Origin: CAYPZU01 sp964415395
GTDB lineage: Bacteria; Chlamydiota; Chlamydiia; Chlamydiales; SM23-39
Reading direction: 5' to 3'
Length of the DNA stretch: 5,431 nt
Assembly (NCBI GenBank): GCA_964415395.1
Contig: CAYPZU010000106.1
Location: forward strand, 1-5,431
The notes beneath the pieces are model-generated. The model saw only the letters and a program-made list of their open reading frames with translations, searched no databases and was not told the DNA's origin. The position numbers were made by a program, and so were the translations under genes. Shown piece after piece: positions 1 through 5,431 of this stretch (position 1 is the first letter of the stretch; each line of letters starts with the position of its first letter).

Positions 1-400
1 TCTGGAAAATATAGACATCGGCTCCTGCAATCGGCATCAGGCTCATCGCGTCGATCACCGTTCCCGCGATGGATCCTCCGATCGGAACCAAACTGGCGTC
101 GACGGTAGTGGTTTGGTTGTTTTTCGGGTTTACGCCCACGGAATAGGTTTGATAGCCGGCGGCGCTGAAAACCAGCGTGTAGTTGCTCGGTTCTATATTA
201 GAGAGGGTATAGGTTCCGTTCAGGGCGGTCGTCGCCGAATACCGCACGGTACTCCCGCGGATCGCTTCGACAAGGGCGCCTGAAATGGGGAGCGTCGTAA
301 CAGAGTCCGTTACTGTCCCGGTAATAGTGGCGTTGGCCTGGGCGTGGAGAGGAAATGAGAGAAGCAGGAAAAGGGGATATAGATATTTCAGCCATTTCAC
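1..400 (-). CDS. Secreted protein with carboxypeptidase-regulatory-like repeats (3' end outside window)
   Basis: The visible part is 133 codons from a GTG start at 400. A GAGG motif lies about 7 bases upstream, and no in-frame ATG, GTG or TTG precedes it before a stop. Residues 1-22 look like a Sec signal peptide: Lys2 and Lys5, a hydrophobic core YPLFLLLSFPL, then AQA before Asn23 as the likely cleavage site. The mature part has two copies of a carboxypeptidase-regulatory-like (transthyretin-like) beta-sandwich pattern. Unit 1 begins ITGTVTDSVTTLPISGALVEA (26-46) and continues through NGTYTLSNIEPSNYTLVFSAAGY. Unit 2 begins IAGTVIDAMSLMPIAGADVYIF (111-132), 85 residues later. Such domains occur in exported, surface or TonB-associated proteins, where they act as structural or adhesive modules. 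No catalytic residues are visible. An ATG at 395 lies in another frame and gives no recognisable protein. The repeat family is fairly sure; the overall function cannot be told from this fragment. Confidence 0.8.
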   Translation of the reverse strand, partial: MKWLKYLYPLFLLLSFPLHAQANATITGTVTDSVTTLPISGALVEAIRGSTVRYSATTALNGTYTLSNIEPSNYTLVFSAAGYQTYSVGVNPKNNQTTTVDASLVPIGGSIAGTVIDAMSLMPIAGADVYIFQ

Positions 401-418
401 TGGACGCCTCAGTTGTCG

Positions 419-440
419 GGTAGATAAAAAATTTTCTACC
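419..440. promoter_or_regulatory. AT-rich inverted repeat upstream of the secreted-protein gene
   Basis: The arms GGTAGA and TCTACC are perfect 6-base complements separated by a 10-base A/T tract. The centre lies about 30 bases before the GTG start at 400. The position and dyad symmetry suit an operator, or a weak hairpin in the leader of the minus-strand transcript. There is no clear -35/-10 pair beside it. The U tract would fall in the loop rather than after the stem, so it is not a standard intrinsic terminator. Function is inference only. Confidence 0.3.
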
Positions 441-486
441 TACAATACCTGAAGAACAAGGGCTTCATCCAGTCAAATTTTGAGAC

Positions 487-1050
487 TTATTCTGCCCTTG
501 CTGCATTCCTGTTTGGATTCGGCATTGCTAAAACGCTTCGCAGTCTCTGGTATATGGCAAACCCTGTGCCGTAGGCGATCCATTTCACAACGTTGCGGTC
601 GATTCCCAATCTCTTCGCTGTCACTTCAGCGGCTGCTGCAGCGCAAAAGCCTCCGATCGCTCCCCAGATCTTTGGATGCCGCCTCATTTCAAGGCGCAGT
701 TTTTGCGCGGTGTTCAGCATGGCTTCCGGGTGTATCGCGTTTCTACAGATTGGACAGGTTGAATTGTTCTCGAGCCACGGCCGTAAACATTCTGCGTGGA
801 AAATGTGCCTCGTTTGAGTTCCGTGCGCGTCTGGCCTTAGCGAAGGAAAGATTCTTGCGCACTCCTGGTAAATCCGGGTGCACGCATTGGCTCTGGAAGT
901 GGAGAAGGGCGTGCAGCTTTCCGGAACCCATCCAGCCGTTCCGTCCTGTTCAGAGACAAGGCAAATACCGCATGTTTCTCCTCTTCGGAAATGGGCCTCT
1001 GTAAGTCCGCTCGGGTGCTGGCCTAGCGTTCCCATAAAAGGAGTAGTCAT
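487..1050 (-). CDS. RING-H2-type zinc finger protein with C-terminal hydrophobic pair; possible E3 ubiquitin ligase-like effector
   Basis: The product is 187 aa. An N-terminal RING finger is read from C27-x2-C30, then H82-x2-H85-x2-C88, then C99-x2-C102. The core HIFHAECLRPWL followed by STCPICR matches eukaryotic RING-H2 E3 ubiquitin ligases, which recruit an E2~ubiquitin conjugate. The Cys expected two residues before H82 is Thr80, so the third zinc ligand is missing or moved (H76 is a candidate). The C30-H82 loop is long and has extra Cys at 46, 57 and 64. Residues 128-143 (IWGAIGGFCAAAAAEV) and 154-167 (VVKWIAYGTGFAIY) are hydrophobic and separated by a short charged loop, which could be a membrane hairpin. 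The ATG overlaps the TGA of the ferritin-like gene (TGATG), and AAGGA lies about 9 bases upstream, so the two are probably co-transcribed and coupled. Bacterial RING proteins are mostly effectors of host-associated species. Ligase activity and export are inference; the RING fold assignment is strong. Confidence 0.85.
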   Translation of the reverse strand: MTTPFMGTLGQHPSGLTEAHFRRGETCGICLVSEQDGTAGWVPESCTPFSTSRANACTRIYQECARIFPSLRPDAHGTQTRHIFHAECLRPWLENNSTCPICRNAIHPEAMLNTAQKLRLEMRRHPKIWGAIGGFCAAAAAEVTAKRLGIDRNVVKWIAYGTGFAIYQRLRSVLAMPNPNRNAARAE

Positions 1051-1901
1051 CAGCGATTTTCCTTTCTGTTCGCATTTTCGAGCAGCAGAAGAAGTTCTTC
1101 CTGTGTGTTAAGGACATGGCGGTCCCAGATTTCATGCCAGAGGCTGTCAGGAAGCCGTCCGTGTTGAATGAGAAGCTCTGGATCCGTGTGGGAAATAGCA
1201 GGGGCTTTCGGACGGCTGTAAGAGGAGATCTGACTGCTTCCATTTTGAACGATCGATCGGACAGTTTCTGGATCTTGTTTCAAGAGCCATTCGAGAATCT
1301 TCCAGGAAAATGCGGCGTGGGACTTTTCTTCTCTTGCGATTTGAGAGAGGGCCGCTTTGGCGGCGGGCTCTTCAGCTAACTGAGAGGCGGCAGACGCCAG
1401 TTCAGCGTAGAACCCTTCCATCAGACAGCCGTCGTAAAGAGTCTCTTCGGCCATGAGTGAAACGGTTGTTTCGGAAAGATCGAGCTGGAGCATTTCGGGA
1501 ATTGGCTGAACGGAGTAGGAAGATCCGCTGTAGCCTTCTGCGAGCGCAAAGCAAAGTTGGGCATGGCCGATTTCTTCGATCGCCGCTTCGTGGGCCCTTG
1601 CGAGAAGTTCGGGCGGGGCTCCCAGCGCGGCTAACTGGAGGGAAATTTTGGAAAACGCCGGTATGGAGGCGTGCTCTCCGCGCGCATCCTGGAGCCAGAG
1701 CTGGGCCAGCGCTTGGCGCGCAGGTTCATCGAGTTTGGAGGAGTCGGGGCGAAGCCCTTTCGCCCATTCGCTCTCTAATGAGGGATGCGCTGCGGTTGCG
1801 ATCGGCTCTCCTCCCACACGCAAGGGACGGCCTGGAAGCGGCATGATTGCAAAGCTGCATCCAGTCAATAATGCAAGAAGAGGAATAGATAATTTATTCA
1901 C
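1050..1901 (-). CDS. Ferritin-like domain lipoprotein
   Basis: The product is 283 aa from a GTG at 1901. GAGG at 1910-1907 sits 5 bases upstream. A second GTG at 1907 overlaps that GAGG and has a poor ribosome site, so 1901 is preferred. The N-terminus MNKLSIPLLALLTGC has Lys3, a hydrophobic core and an LTGC lipobox, with lipidated Cys15. This predicts an envelope-anchored lipoprotein. The rest is mostly helical and resembles ferritin-like four-helix bundles. Candidate metal ligands are Glu76 (GEHASIPAF), Glu110-x2-His113 (EEIGHA), Glu162 (LMEGFY) and Glu192-x2-His195 (EEKSHA), which give the paired ExxH pattern of di-iron proteins. The tail (about 230-283) is an extra segment with a Leu-rich helix (ELLLLLENA). 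Substrate is unknown; iron or oxygen chemistry at the envelope is inferred from family only. It is the first gene after a strong promoter and is coupled to the RING gene downstream. Confidence 0.82.
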   Translation of the reverse strand: MNKLSIPLLALLTGCSFAIMPLPGRPLRVGGEPIATAAHPSLESEWAKGLRPDSSKLDEPARQALAQLWLQDARGEHASIPAFSKISLQLAALGAPPELLARAHEAAIEEIGHAQLCFALAEGYSGSSYSVQPIPEMLQLDLSETTVSLMAEETLYDGCLMEGFYAELASAASQLAEEPAAKAALSQIAREEKSHAAFSWKILEWLLKQDPETVRSIVQNGSSQISSYSRPKAPAISHTDPELLIQHGRLPDSLWHEIWDRHVLNTQEELLLLLENANRKENR

Positions 1902-1932
1902 ATCCACCTCAATTATAATATTTTGAATGAAT

Positions 1933-1962
1933 ATTATACGGCTGGATGGAATAAGCTGTCAA
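1933..1962 (-). promoter_or_regulatory. Consensus sigma-70-type promoter for the lipoprotein/RING operon
   Basis: Read on the minus strand, TTGACA (1962-1957) and TATAAT (1938-1933) are both exact consensus hexamers separated by 18 bases. Transcription would start near 1926, giving a leader of about 25 bases before the GTG at 1901. The promoter lies directly after the yqeY-like stop at 1971, so the two downstream genes can be expressed independently of it. The match is direct; activity is inferred. The perfect hexamers suggest strong constitutive transcription by the main sigma factor. Confidence 0.75.
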
Positions 1963-1970
1963 AGCGCCAA

Positions 1971-2408
1971 TTAGTCAGCTAAAAGCTGGCTGGCCAGGTC
2001 TTTTGCCAGTTTGCCATCTACGGGAAGATTGCGTTTCATGATGGCTTTCATGACGAGGCCCAGTTCTTTTTTGGTTTTGGCTCCCGATTCGGCGATCGCC
2101 TCGATCACGAGCTTTTTTGTTTCCTCGGGAGAGAGGGCTTTCGGGAGGAATTCCTGGACAATCGCCATTTCCCCTTTGAGCCGCTCGATCAGCTCGGGCC
2201 GTTTGGCGGCTTCAGCATGCATGAGGGCTTCTTCGAGGTTGCCCAGATACGATTTGAAGAGTTTGACCACCTCGGCGTCAGGCAAACCTGCGCGCGCGTC
2301 GACGGCCAGAATTTTCGATTTAAGCATCCGCAGGGTATCGAGTCTTAAGGTGTTGCGGCTTCGGATCGCTTCTTTGATCCCATCATTGATTTGTTCGGCC
2401 AGGGTCAT
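1971..2408 (-). CDS. yqeY: GatB/YqeY domain-containing protein
   Basis: The product is 145 aa, the usual full length of stand-alone YqeY proteins. The sequence is helical and charged. Typical YqeY features are the N-terminal stretch with RNTLRLDTLRMLKSKI (about 18-33), the central EFLPKALSPEET (about 87-98), and the C-terminal GLVMKAIMKRNLPVDGKLA, which resembles the tail domain of GatB, the amidotransferase subunit that contacts tRNA. The family is often annotated as a tRNA amidotransferase-related protein, but its role as a free protein is not well settled. It is cytoplasmic, with no signal or membrane segment. The ATG at 2408 has GAGG about 4 bases upstream. The gene is divergent from the HIT gene and is followed by the promoter of the lipoprotein gene. 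Family assignment is secure. Confidence 0.93.
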   Translation of the reverse strand: MTLAEQINDGIKEAIRSRNTLRLDTLRMLKSKILAVDARAGLPDAEVVKLFKSYLGNLEEALMHAEAAKRPELIERLKGEMAIVQEFLPKALSPEETKKLVIEAIAESGAKTKKELGLVMKAIMKRNLPVDGKLAKDLASQLLAD

Positions 2409-2436
2409 ATATCCTCTTTTTCCGGACTCTTAGCTT

Positions 2437-2464
2437 AAAATAGGATCCGTTTTTCCCCAAACAA
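2437..2464 (-). promoter_or_regulatory. Possible promoter of the yqeY-like gene
   Basis: In the 72-base spacer between the divergent yqeY-like and HIT genes, the minus strand reads TTGTTT (2464-2459), a 16-base spacer, then TATTTT (2442-2437). This is a moderate sigma-70-like match at a sensible distance from the ATG at 2408. The region is A/T-rich, so a chance match is possible. No convincing promoter for the plus-strand HIT gene was found in the same spacer. Confidence 0.35.
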
Positions 2465-2480
2465 AACTTAAGGCTCATAG

Positions 2481-2921
2481 ATGAATTTTTTCGATTGGAA
2501 GGATCCGAGCATTGCCTGCCGGATGGTGGCGGAAAACCGGCATGCGTTCGCGTTTTTAAACAAGATGCCGATTTTGCCCGGACATACGCTGGTCTGTCCG
2601 AAAAAGCCGTGTCAATTCAGCAGAGAGATCGGGGATGACGTCTGGCGCGATATCCTGGGGCTGAAAGAGGCTGTCTGCGGAAAACTCAGGCAAGCGCTCG
2701 GGGCGGAAGGATTCAATTTCGCCTGGAATGAAGGGGCTGTCGCCGGACAGACGGTGGCCCATTTTCACCTTCATATCGTTCCGAGAGGAAAAGGGGACCG
2801 GGGGATCGCGGAATACGAACCGCGGGTTTTCCTCTACCGGCCTGGCTTGAGGGCCGACTCTCCAGCGGACGAGCTCGAATCCCTCTCGAAGCTCTTAAGA
2901 GATACCATCGTCATAGATTGA
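2481..2921 (+). CDS. HIT (histidine triad) family nucleotide hydrolase/transferase
   Basis: The product is 146 aa. The histidine triad His94-Phe-His96-Leu-His98-Ile-Val-Pro is intact; in the family the middle His attacks the alpha-phosphate of nucleotide substrates. Upstream, MPILPGHTLVCPKK (about 29-42) carries the conserved PGH beta-strand, and NFAWNEGAVAGQTV (about 79-92) matches the usual N-x-G-x-x-A-G-Q-x-V segment before the triad. The segment after the triad, GDRGIAEYEPRVFLYRPG, marks a HIT branch with a longer tail. The N-terminus lacks the CxxC zinc site of some Fhit/HinT-like members. The ATG at 2481 has TAAGG about 7 bases upstream. The protein is expected to be cytoplasmic. The exact substrate (nucleoside phosphoramidate, dinucleoside polyphosphate or adenylylated by-product) cannot be read from the sequence. 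The 3' end overlaps the end of the convergent ABC gene by 11 bases. Confidence 0.93.
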   Translation: MNFFDWKDPSIACRMVAENRHAFAFLNKMPILPGHTLVCPKKPCQFSREIGDDVWRDILGLKEAVCGKLRQALGAEGFNFAWNEGAVAGQTVAHFHLHIVPRGKGDRGIAEYEPRVFLYRPGLRADSPADELESLSKLLRDTIVID

Positions 2922-4711
2922 CCCGGGTTGGGTTTTCGGGGAGGAATCCGCCGACCTGCATCTTCCACATTTGGGCGTAGAGGCCGTTTTGGGAAAGGAG
3001 CTGGGCGTGGGGGCCGTCTTCTACGATGCGGCCCTGGTCGAAGACGAGGATCCGGTCCATCCGCGAGAGGGTCGAGAGGCGGTGGGCGATGACGAGGGTC
3101 GTCCGGTTTTGCATCAGGGCGTGGAGGCTGTCCTGAATCCNNNNNNNNNNGAATCCAGGTTTCTGTGACCGAGTCGAGGGAAGAGGTCGCCTCGTCGAGG
3201 ATCAGGATCGGAGCGTCTGCAAGGATGGCGCGCGCGATCGCGACCCGCTGCTTTTCCCCGCCTGAGAGCTTCGTGCCCCGTTCTCCGACGATGGAGTCGT
3301 AGCCTTGCGGCAGGCTCCGGATGAATTCATGGCAGTGGGCGAGTTTGGCGGCTTCAATGAGTTCAGATTCGGAGGCGGAAGGATTTCCGAAGGCGATGTT
3401 TTCGCGCAGAGTTCGGTGGAAGAGGATCGGCTCTTGGGGAATGAGGGCGATCTGGCGGCGGAGCGATTCGAGGGAGATGCGGGAGATGTCTTGGCCATCG
3501 AGGGCGATTTTCCCTTTTTGGACGGGAAAGAAGCGGAGGATCAGGTTGATGAAGGTCGACTTTCCCGCGCCTGTGTAGCCGACGAGTCCCACTTTCTGAT
3601 GGCCGCGGATATGGACGTGTTTATTTTCAAAGAGCTTTTTCTCTCCATATTGGAACGCGACGCTGTCGAAAACGATTTCTCCGCGAGTGATTTTGAGCGG
3701 AGGGGCGTTCGGGACGTCGTTCAGGTCTTCGGGGTCTTTCATGACTGAATAGGCTTGCTTGAGGGTGCCGAAAGACTGGAAGAGGATCGGGAACGAGGAG
3801 CCGACGGTCCAGAGGATCATGGTGAGATTCCAAAGGGTGGTGAACACCTGGATCACCTGGCCGGTCGTGATTTGGCCATGCACCCAAAGATAGAGAAGCG
3901 ATCCGTTGACGCCGAGGATGACCCCGAGGAAATAGAAGAGAGAGAGGTAGGCGCGCATTTTCTCGACCGCTCTGCGGGCGTAGATGTTCGTTTCGGTTTC
4001 CTGCTTCTGGAACGGAGCGAGCGCCCTTTTTTCGAAGGAGAAGCGGTAGAAGAGGTTGACGGCGAAGTTATTGGTCAGGCTGTCGACGATTTTTCCAAGG
4101 AGCGCGCTCCGCGCTTCGCCATGGCGGTGTTCGGCTGCGTCGCAGGAACGGGTGAATAAAAGGCAAACAGAGATGTGGATGGCGATCCAGCCGAGCAGAA
4201 TGGCGGTGAAGAGAGGATGGATGAACCAGAGGACGGCGGCGCCCAGAAGGCAGGCCGAAAGAGCCGGAACGATCGGCCAGAAGAGCTGCTGGATGACCGC
4301 TTCAGCCTGTGTGGTCATGTCGGTGATTTTATTGGCCAGCGCGCCCGAAAACCGCTCGTTGAAATAACGGGGAGAGTGGCGCTGGATGTGGTCGAACAGC
4401 GTCAGCCGGAGACCTTCCTGCAGAACAGGAATGGCTTTGGCTATGAGAAAGCCCATCGAACGCGAGGCGATTTCAATATAGACGACGAGCGAAACACCGG
4501 CATAAATGGGCGTCTTCAGCGCTTCCCAGGCGGCGGCGCGGTTTTGTTCGAAAACGATGAAGGCGTCGATTGCGAGCTGCAGGATATAGGGCCAAAGGAG
4601 CGCATCGAGCGGCCAGGCGAGCGCATCGAGGAGGAAAATGGAAAAGAAAATCCCTTTCTGAAGGCGGAGGCGCTGCCAAAGGAAGCCGAAGAGTTCTTTG
4701 TAAGTAACCAG
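2911..4711 (-). CDS. MsbA/HlyB-type ABC exporter half-transporter (permease fused to ATPase), interrupted by an assembly gap
   Basis: Once the N gap is resolved (see the gap entry), the product is 594 aa, normal for an exporter half-transporter that works as a dimer in the inner membrane. The N-terminal half has about six hydrophobic segments (about 20-45, 70-95, 145-190, 255-310). The C-terminal ATPase shows Walker A GYTGAGKST (378-386), Q-loop Gln426 (LIPQEPILF), signature LSGGEKQ (482-488), Walker B ILILDEA with catalytic Glu507, D-loop SSLDS, and H-loop His538 (LVIAHRLSTL). All catalytic motifs are present, so it should be active. Substrate is unknown; lipids, peptides or drugs are usual for the class. 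The frame opens directly after the methyltransferase TGA and contains no ATG, GTG or TTG until an ATG at codon 86, which is too late. A CTG at 4711 with GAGAGG 5 bases upstream gives M-VTYKELFGFLWQR and is the best start. It probably forms an operon with the methyltransferase. Confidence 0.9.
3141..3150. other. Assembly gap (10 Ns), probably artificial with a 6-base overlap
   Basis: Ten Ns sit in the ABC ATPase between the D-loop and H-loop. The base run GAATCC ends the left flank (3135-3140) and begins the right flank (3151-3156). Merging the two copies removes 16 bases and gives a continuous minus-strand reading SVTETW-IQDSLHALM-QNRTTLVIAHR, which matches the usual spacing in this family. 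Kept literally, the 16 extra bases shift the frame and yield a Pro/Arg-rich nonsense tail. Confidence 0.9.
4589..4630 (-). repeat. 21-base tandem duplication in the first membrane segment of the ABC exporter
   Basis: Two adjacent 21-base units (4610-4630 and 4589-4609) agree at 17 of 21 positions and encode LDALAWP then LDALLWP. The duplication is in frame and keeps the segment hydrophobic, so it lengthens or shifts the first transmembrane helix without breaking the protein. Confidence 0.6.
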
Positions 4712-4720
4712 AAAAGCCTC

Positions 4721-5431
4721 TCAGTGGGGGCAAAATACAGCCGTTCCCGATTTGTCGGGGATCCGGATCAGAGTAATCGGGCGGCCTTTGATGAATTCGT
4801 CGACGGCCTGTTTCACTCCGGGCCATGCGCCGCTCGAGTAGTCGTGGAGGATCACGAGCCCGCCGGGGGAGAGGCGCGGGGTGAAATAGTGAAGAGCGGC
4901 AAGCGTCGGCTGATAGAGGTCGGCGTCGAGGTGTACGAGTGCAAATCGCTCATTCTCAGGCAGATAGGTTGTTGAGGCGGGAAAGTAGCCGGGACAGTAC
5001 TGGATCTGGGGGGCGGTTCCGACGAAGGAGCGGACCTGATCGAGCGAGGTGTCGAGGAAGGAGGTTTTGCGGATGGTCCGTTTCGGGTCGGCCAGAACGT
5101 CTTTCGCATCGAAGCCGGTGAATGTATCGAAAAGATAGAGTTTCCGTTCCGGGGCGAGTTCGTGGAAGAGTTTTGCGCTGTTGCCTTTGTAGACGCCAAG
5201 TTCAGCGAAGGCGCCGGGAATGTTCCTTTCCAAAAGCTCTTCGACCGTCTGCTGCAGAAAGAGAAGGCGCACCAGATCGACGTTGTTGTTTTGGAAGTTG
5301 TCATGGGTCCAGATCGAGCGGAGAGTTGAAAAGGGGTGGGGGCTCCGGCCCATCGATTCAGGAATGTGCTGCACGACGAACGAGTCGCTTTGGTTTACGA
5401 AGTTGGCAAGAAAGCGCTTGGTGAGCGAGCG
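4721..5431 (-). CDS. TylF/MycF-like class I SAM-dependent methyltransferase (5' end outside window)
   Basis: 236 residues are visible and the frame is open to the right edge. A GTG at 5374 is possible, but the upstream 19 codons are also open and free of stops, so the true start is probably outside. The Rossmann-type SAM-binding fold is marked by AELGVYKGNSA (motif I, acidic Glu77 of visible numbering), LFDTFTGFD (about 100-108), and FALVHLDADLYQPTLAALHYF followed by LSPGGLVILHDY. The HLDADLY and HDY aspartates match the metal-binding region of macrocin O-methyltransferases (TylF, MycF), which methylate sugar hydroxyls. In genomes the family is common in surface polysaccharide and glycan clusters. 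A sugar substrate is therefore plausible but not shown. It ends in TGA 9 bases before the CTG start of the ABC exporter and in the same frame, which suggests translational coupling and perhaps a joint envelope-glycan or lipid export role. Confidence 0.88.
   Translation of the reverse strand, partial: RSLTKRFLANFVNQSDSFVVQHIPESMGRSPHPFSTLRSIWTHDNFQNNNVDLVRLLFLQQTVEELLERNIPGAFAELGVYKGNSAKLFHELAPERKLYLFDTFTGFDAKDVLADPKRTIRKTSFLDTSLDQVRSFVGTAPQIQYCPGYFPASTTYLPENERFALVHLDADLYQPTLAALHYFTPRLSPGGLVILHDYSSGAWPGVKQAVDEFIKGRPITLIRIPDKSGTAVFCPH

Noticed and set aside
198..395. ATG-initiated minus-strand frame overlapping the secreted protein
   Set aside because: The GTG frame at 400 gives a signal peptide and beta-sandwich repeats; the ATG frame gives nothing recognisable.
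440..486. Weak TGAAG/CTTCA hairpin after the RING stop as an intrinsic terminator
   Set aside because: The stem is only five pairs with an eight-base loop and no U tract directly after it.
2093..2102. GCGATCGC octamers (also near 3236) as a repeated genome motif
   Set aside because: Two copies in coding DNA of this composition are expected by chance and are too few to call.
2834..3140. Pro/Arg-rich tail following the gap in the ABC frame
   Set aside because: It results from reading the literal 16 extra gap bases; the true C-terminus with the H-loop is in the frame ending at 2911.
4454..4456. ATG as start of the ABC exporter
   Set aside because: It would remove the first membrane segments, which are clearly coded upstream in the same frame.
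4175..4975. Long plus-strand open frame of 266 codons opposite the ABC and methyltransferase genes
   Set aside because: It is antisense to two genes with clear family motifs, has a charged low-complexity translation and no recognisable domain.

Overview
The window is a gene-dense stretch of a bacterial draft genome. Base composition looks moderately GC-rich by eye (not counted). It holds seven protein genes, two of them cut by the window edges, and one 10-base N gap. The lipobox, the signal peptide and the family mix point to a Gram-negative-type bacterium. The eukaryote-style RING finger protein suggests a lineage that lives in or with eukaryotic cells. Chlamydiota-like intracellular bacteria are one candidate, but nothing here fixes the phylum.

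Layout, right to left. On the minus strand, a TylF-type SAM-dependent methyltransferase (5431-4721, 5' end outside the window) is followed after 9 bases by an MsbA/HlyB-type ABC exporter half-transporter (4711-2911). The exporter has no ATG, GTG or TTG start upstream of its first transmembrane helices and appears to begin at CTG. It is also interrupted by the N gap at 3141-3150. The gap flanks share GAATCC, and collapsing them restores one clean reading frame. A plus-strand HIT-family hydrolase gene (2481-2921) converges on the exporter and overlaps its end by 11 bases. HIT is divergent from a minus-strand GatB/YqeY-domain gene (2408-1971) across a 72-base spacer.

Next on the minus strand, a promoter with both hexamers at full sigma-70 consensus (1933-1962) drives a two-gene unit. 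The first gene is a ferritin-like-domain lipoprotein (1901-1050). It overlaps by one base (TGATG) a RING-H2-type zinc finger protein (1050-487) that ends in two closely spaced hydrophobic segments. After an 86-base spacer containing a GGTAGA/TCTACC inverted repeat comes a secreted protein with carboxypeptidase-regulatory-like beta-sandwich repeats (400 to the left edge).

The most interesting unit is the lipoprotein/RING pair. A putative membrane-anchored E3 ubiquitin ligase-like protein is translationally coupled to an envelope ferritin-like protein under a strong promoter. The remaining genes are common housekeeping or envelope functions.
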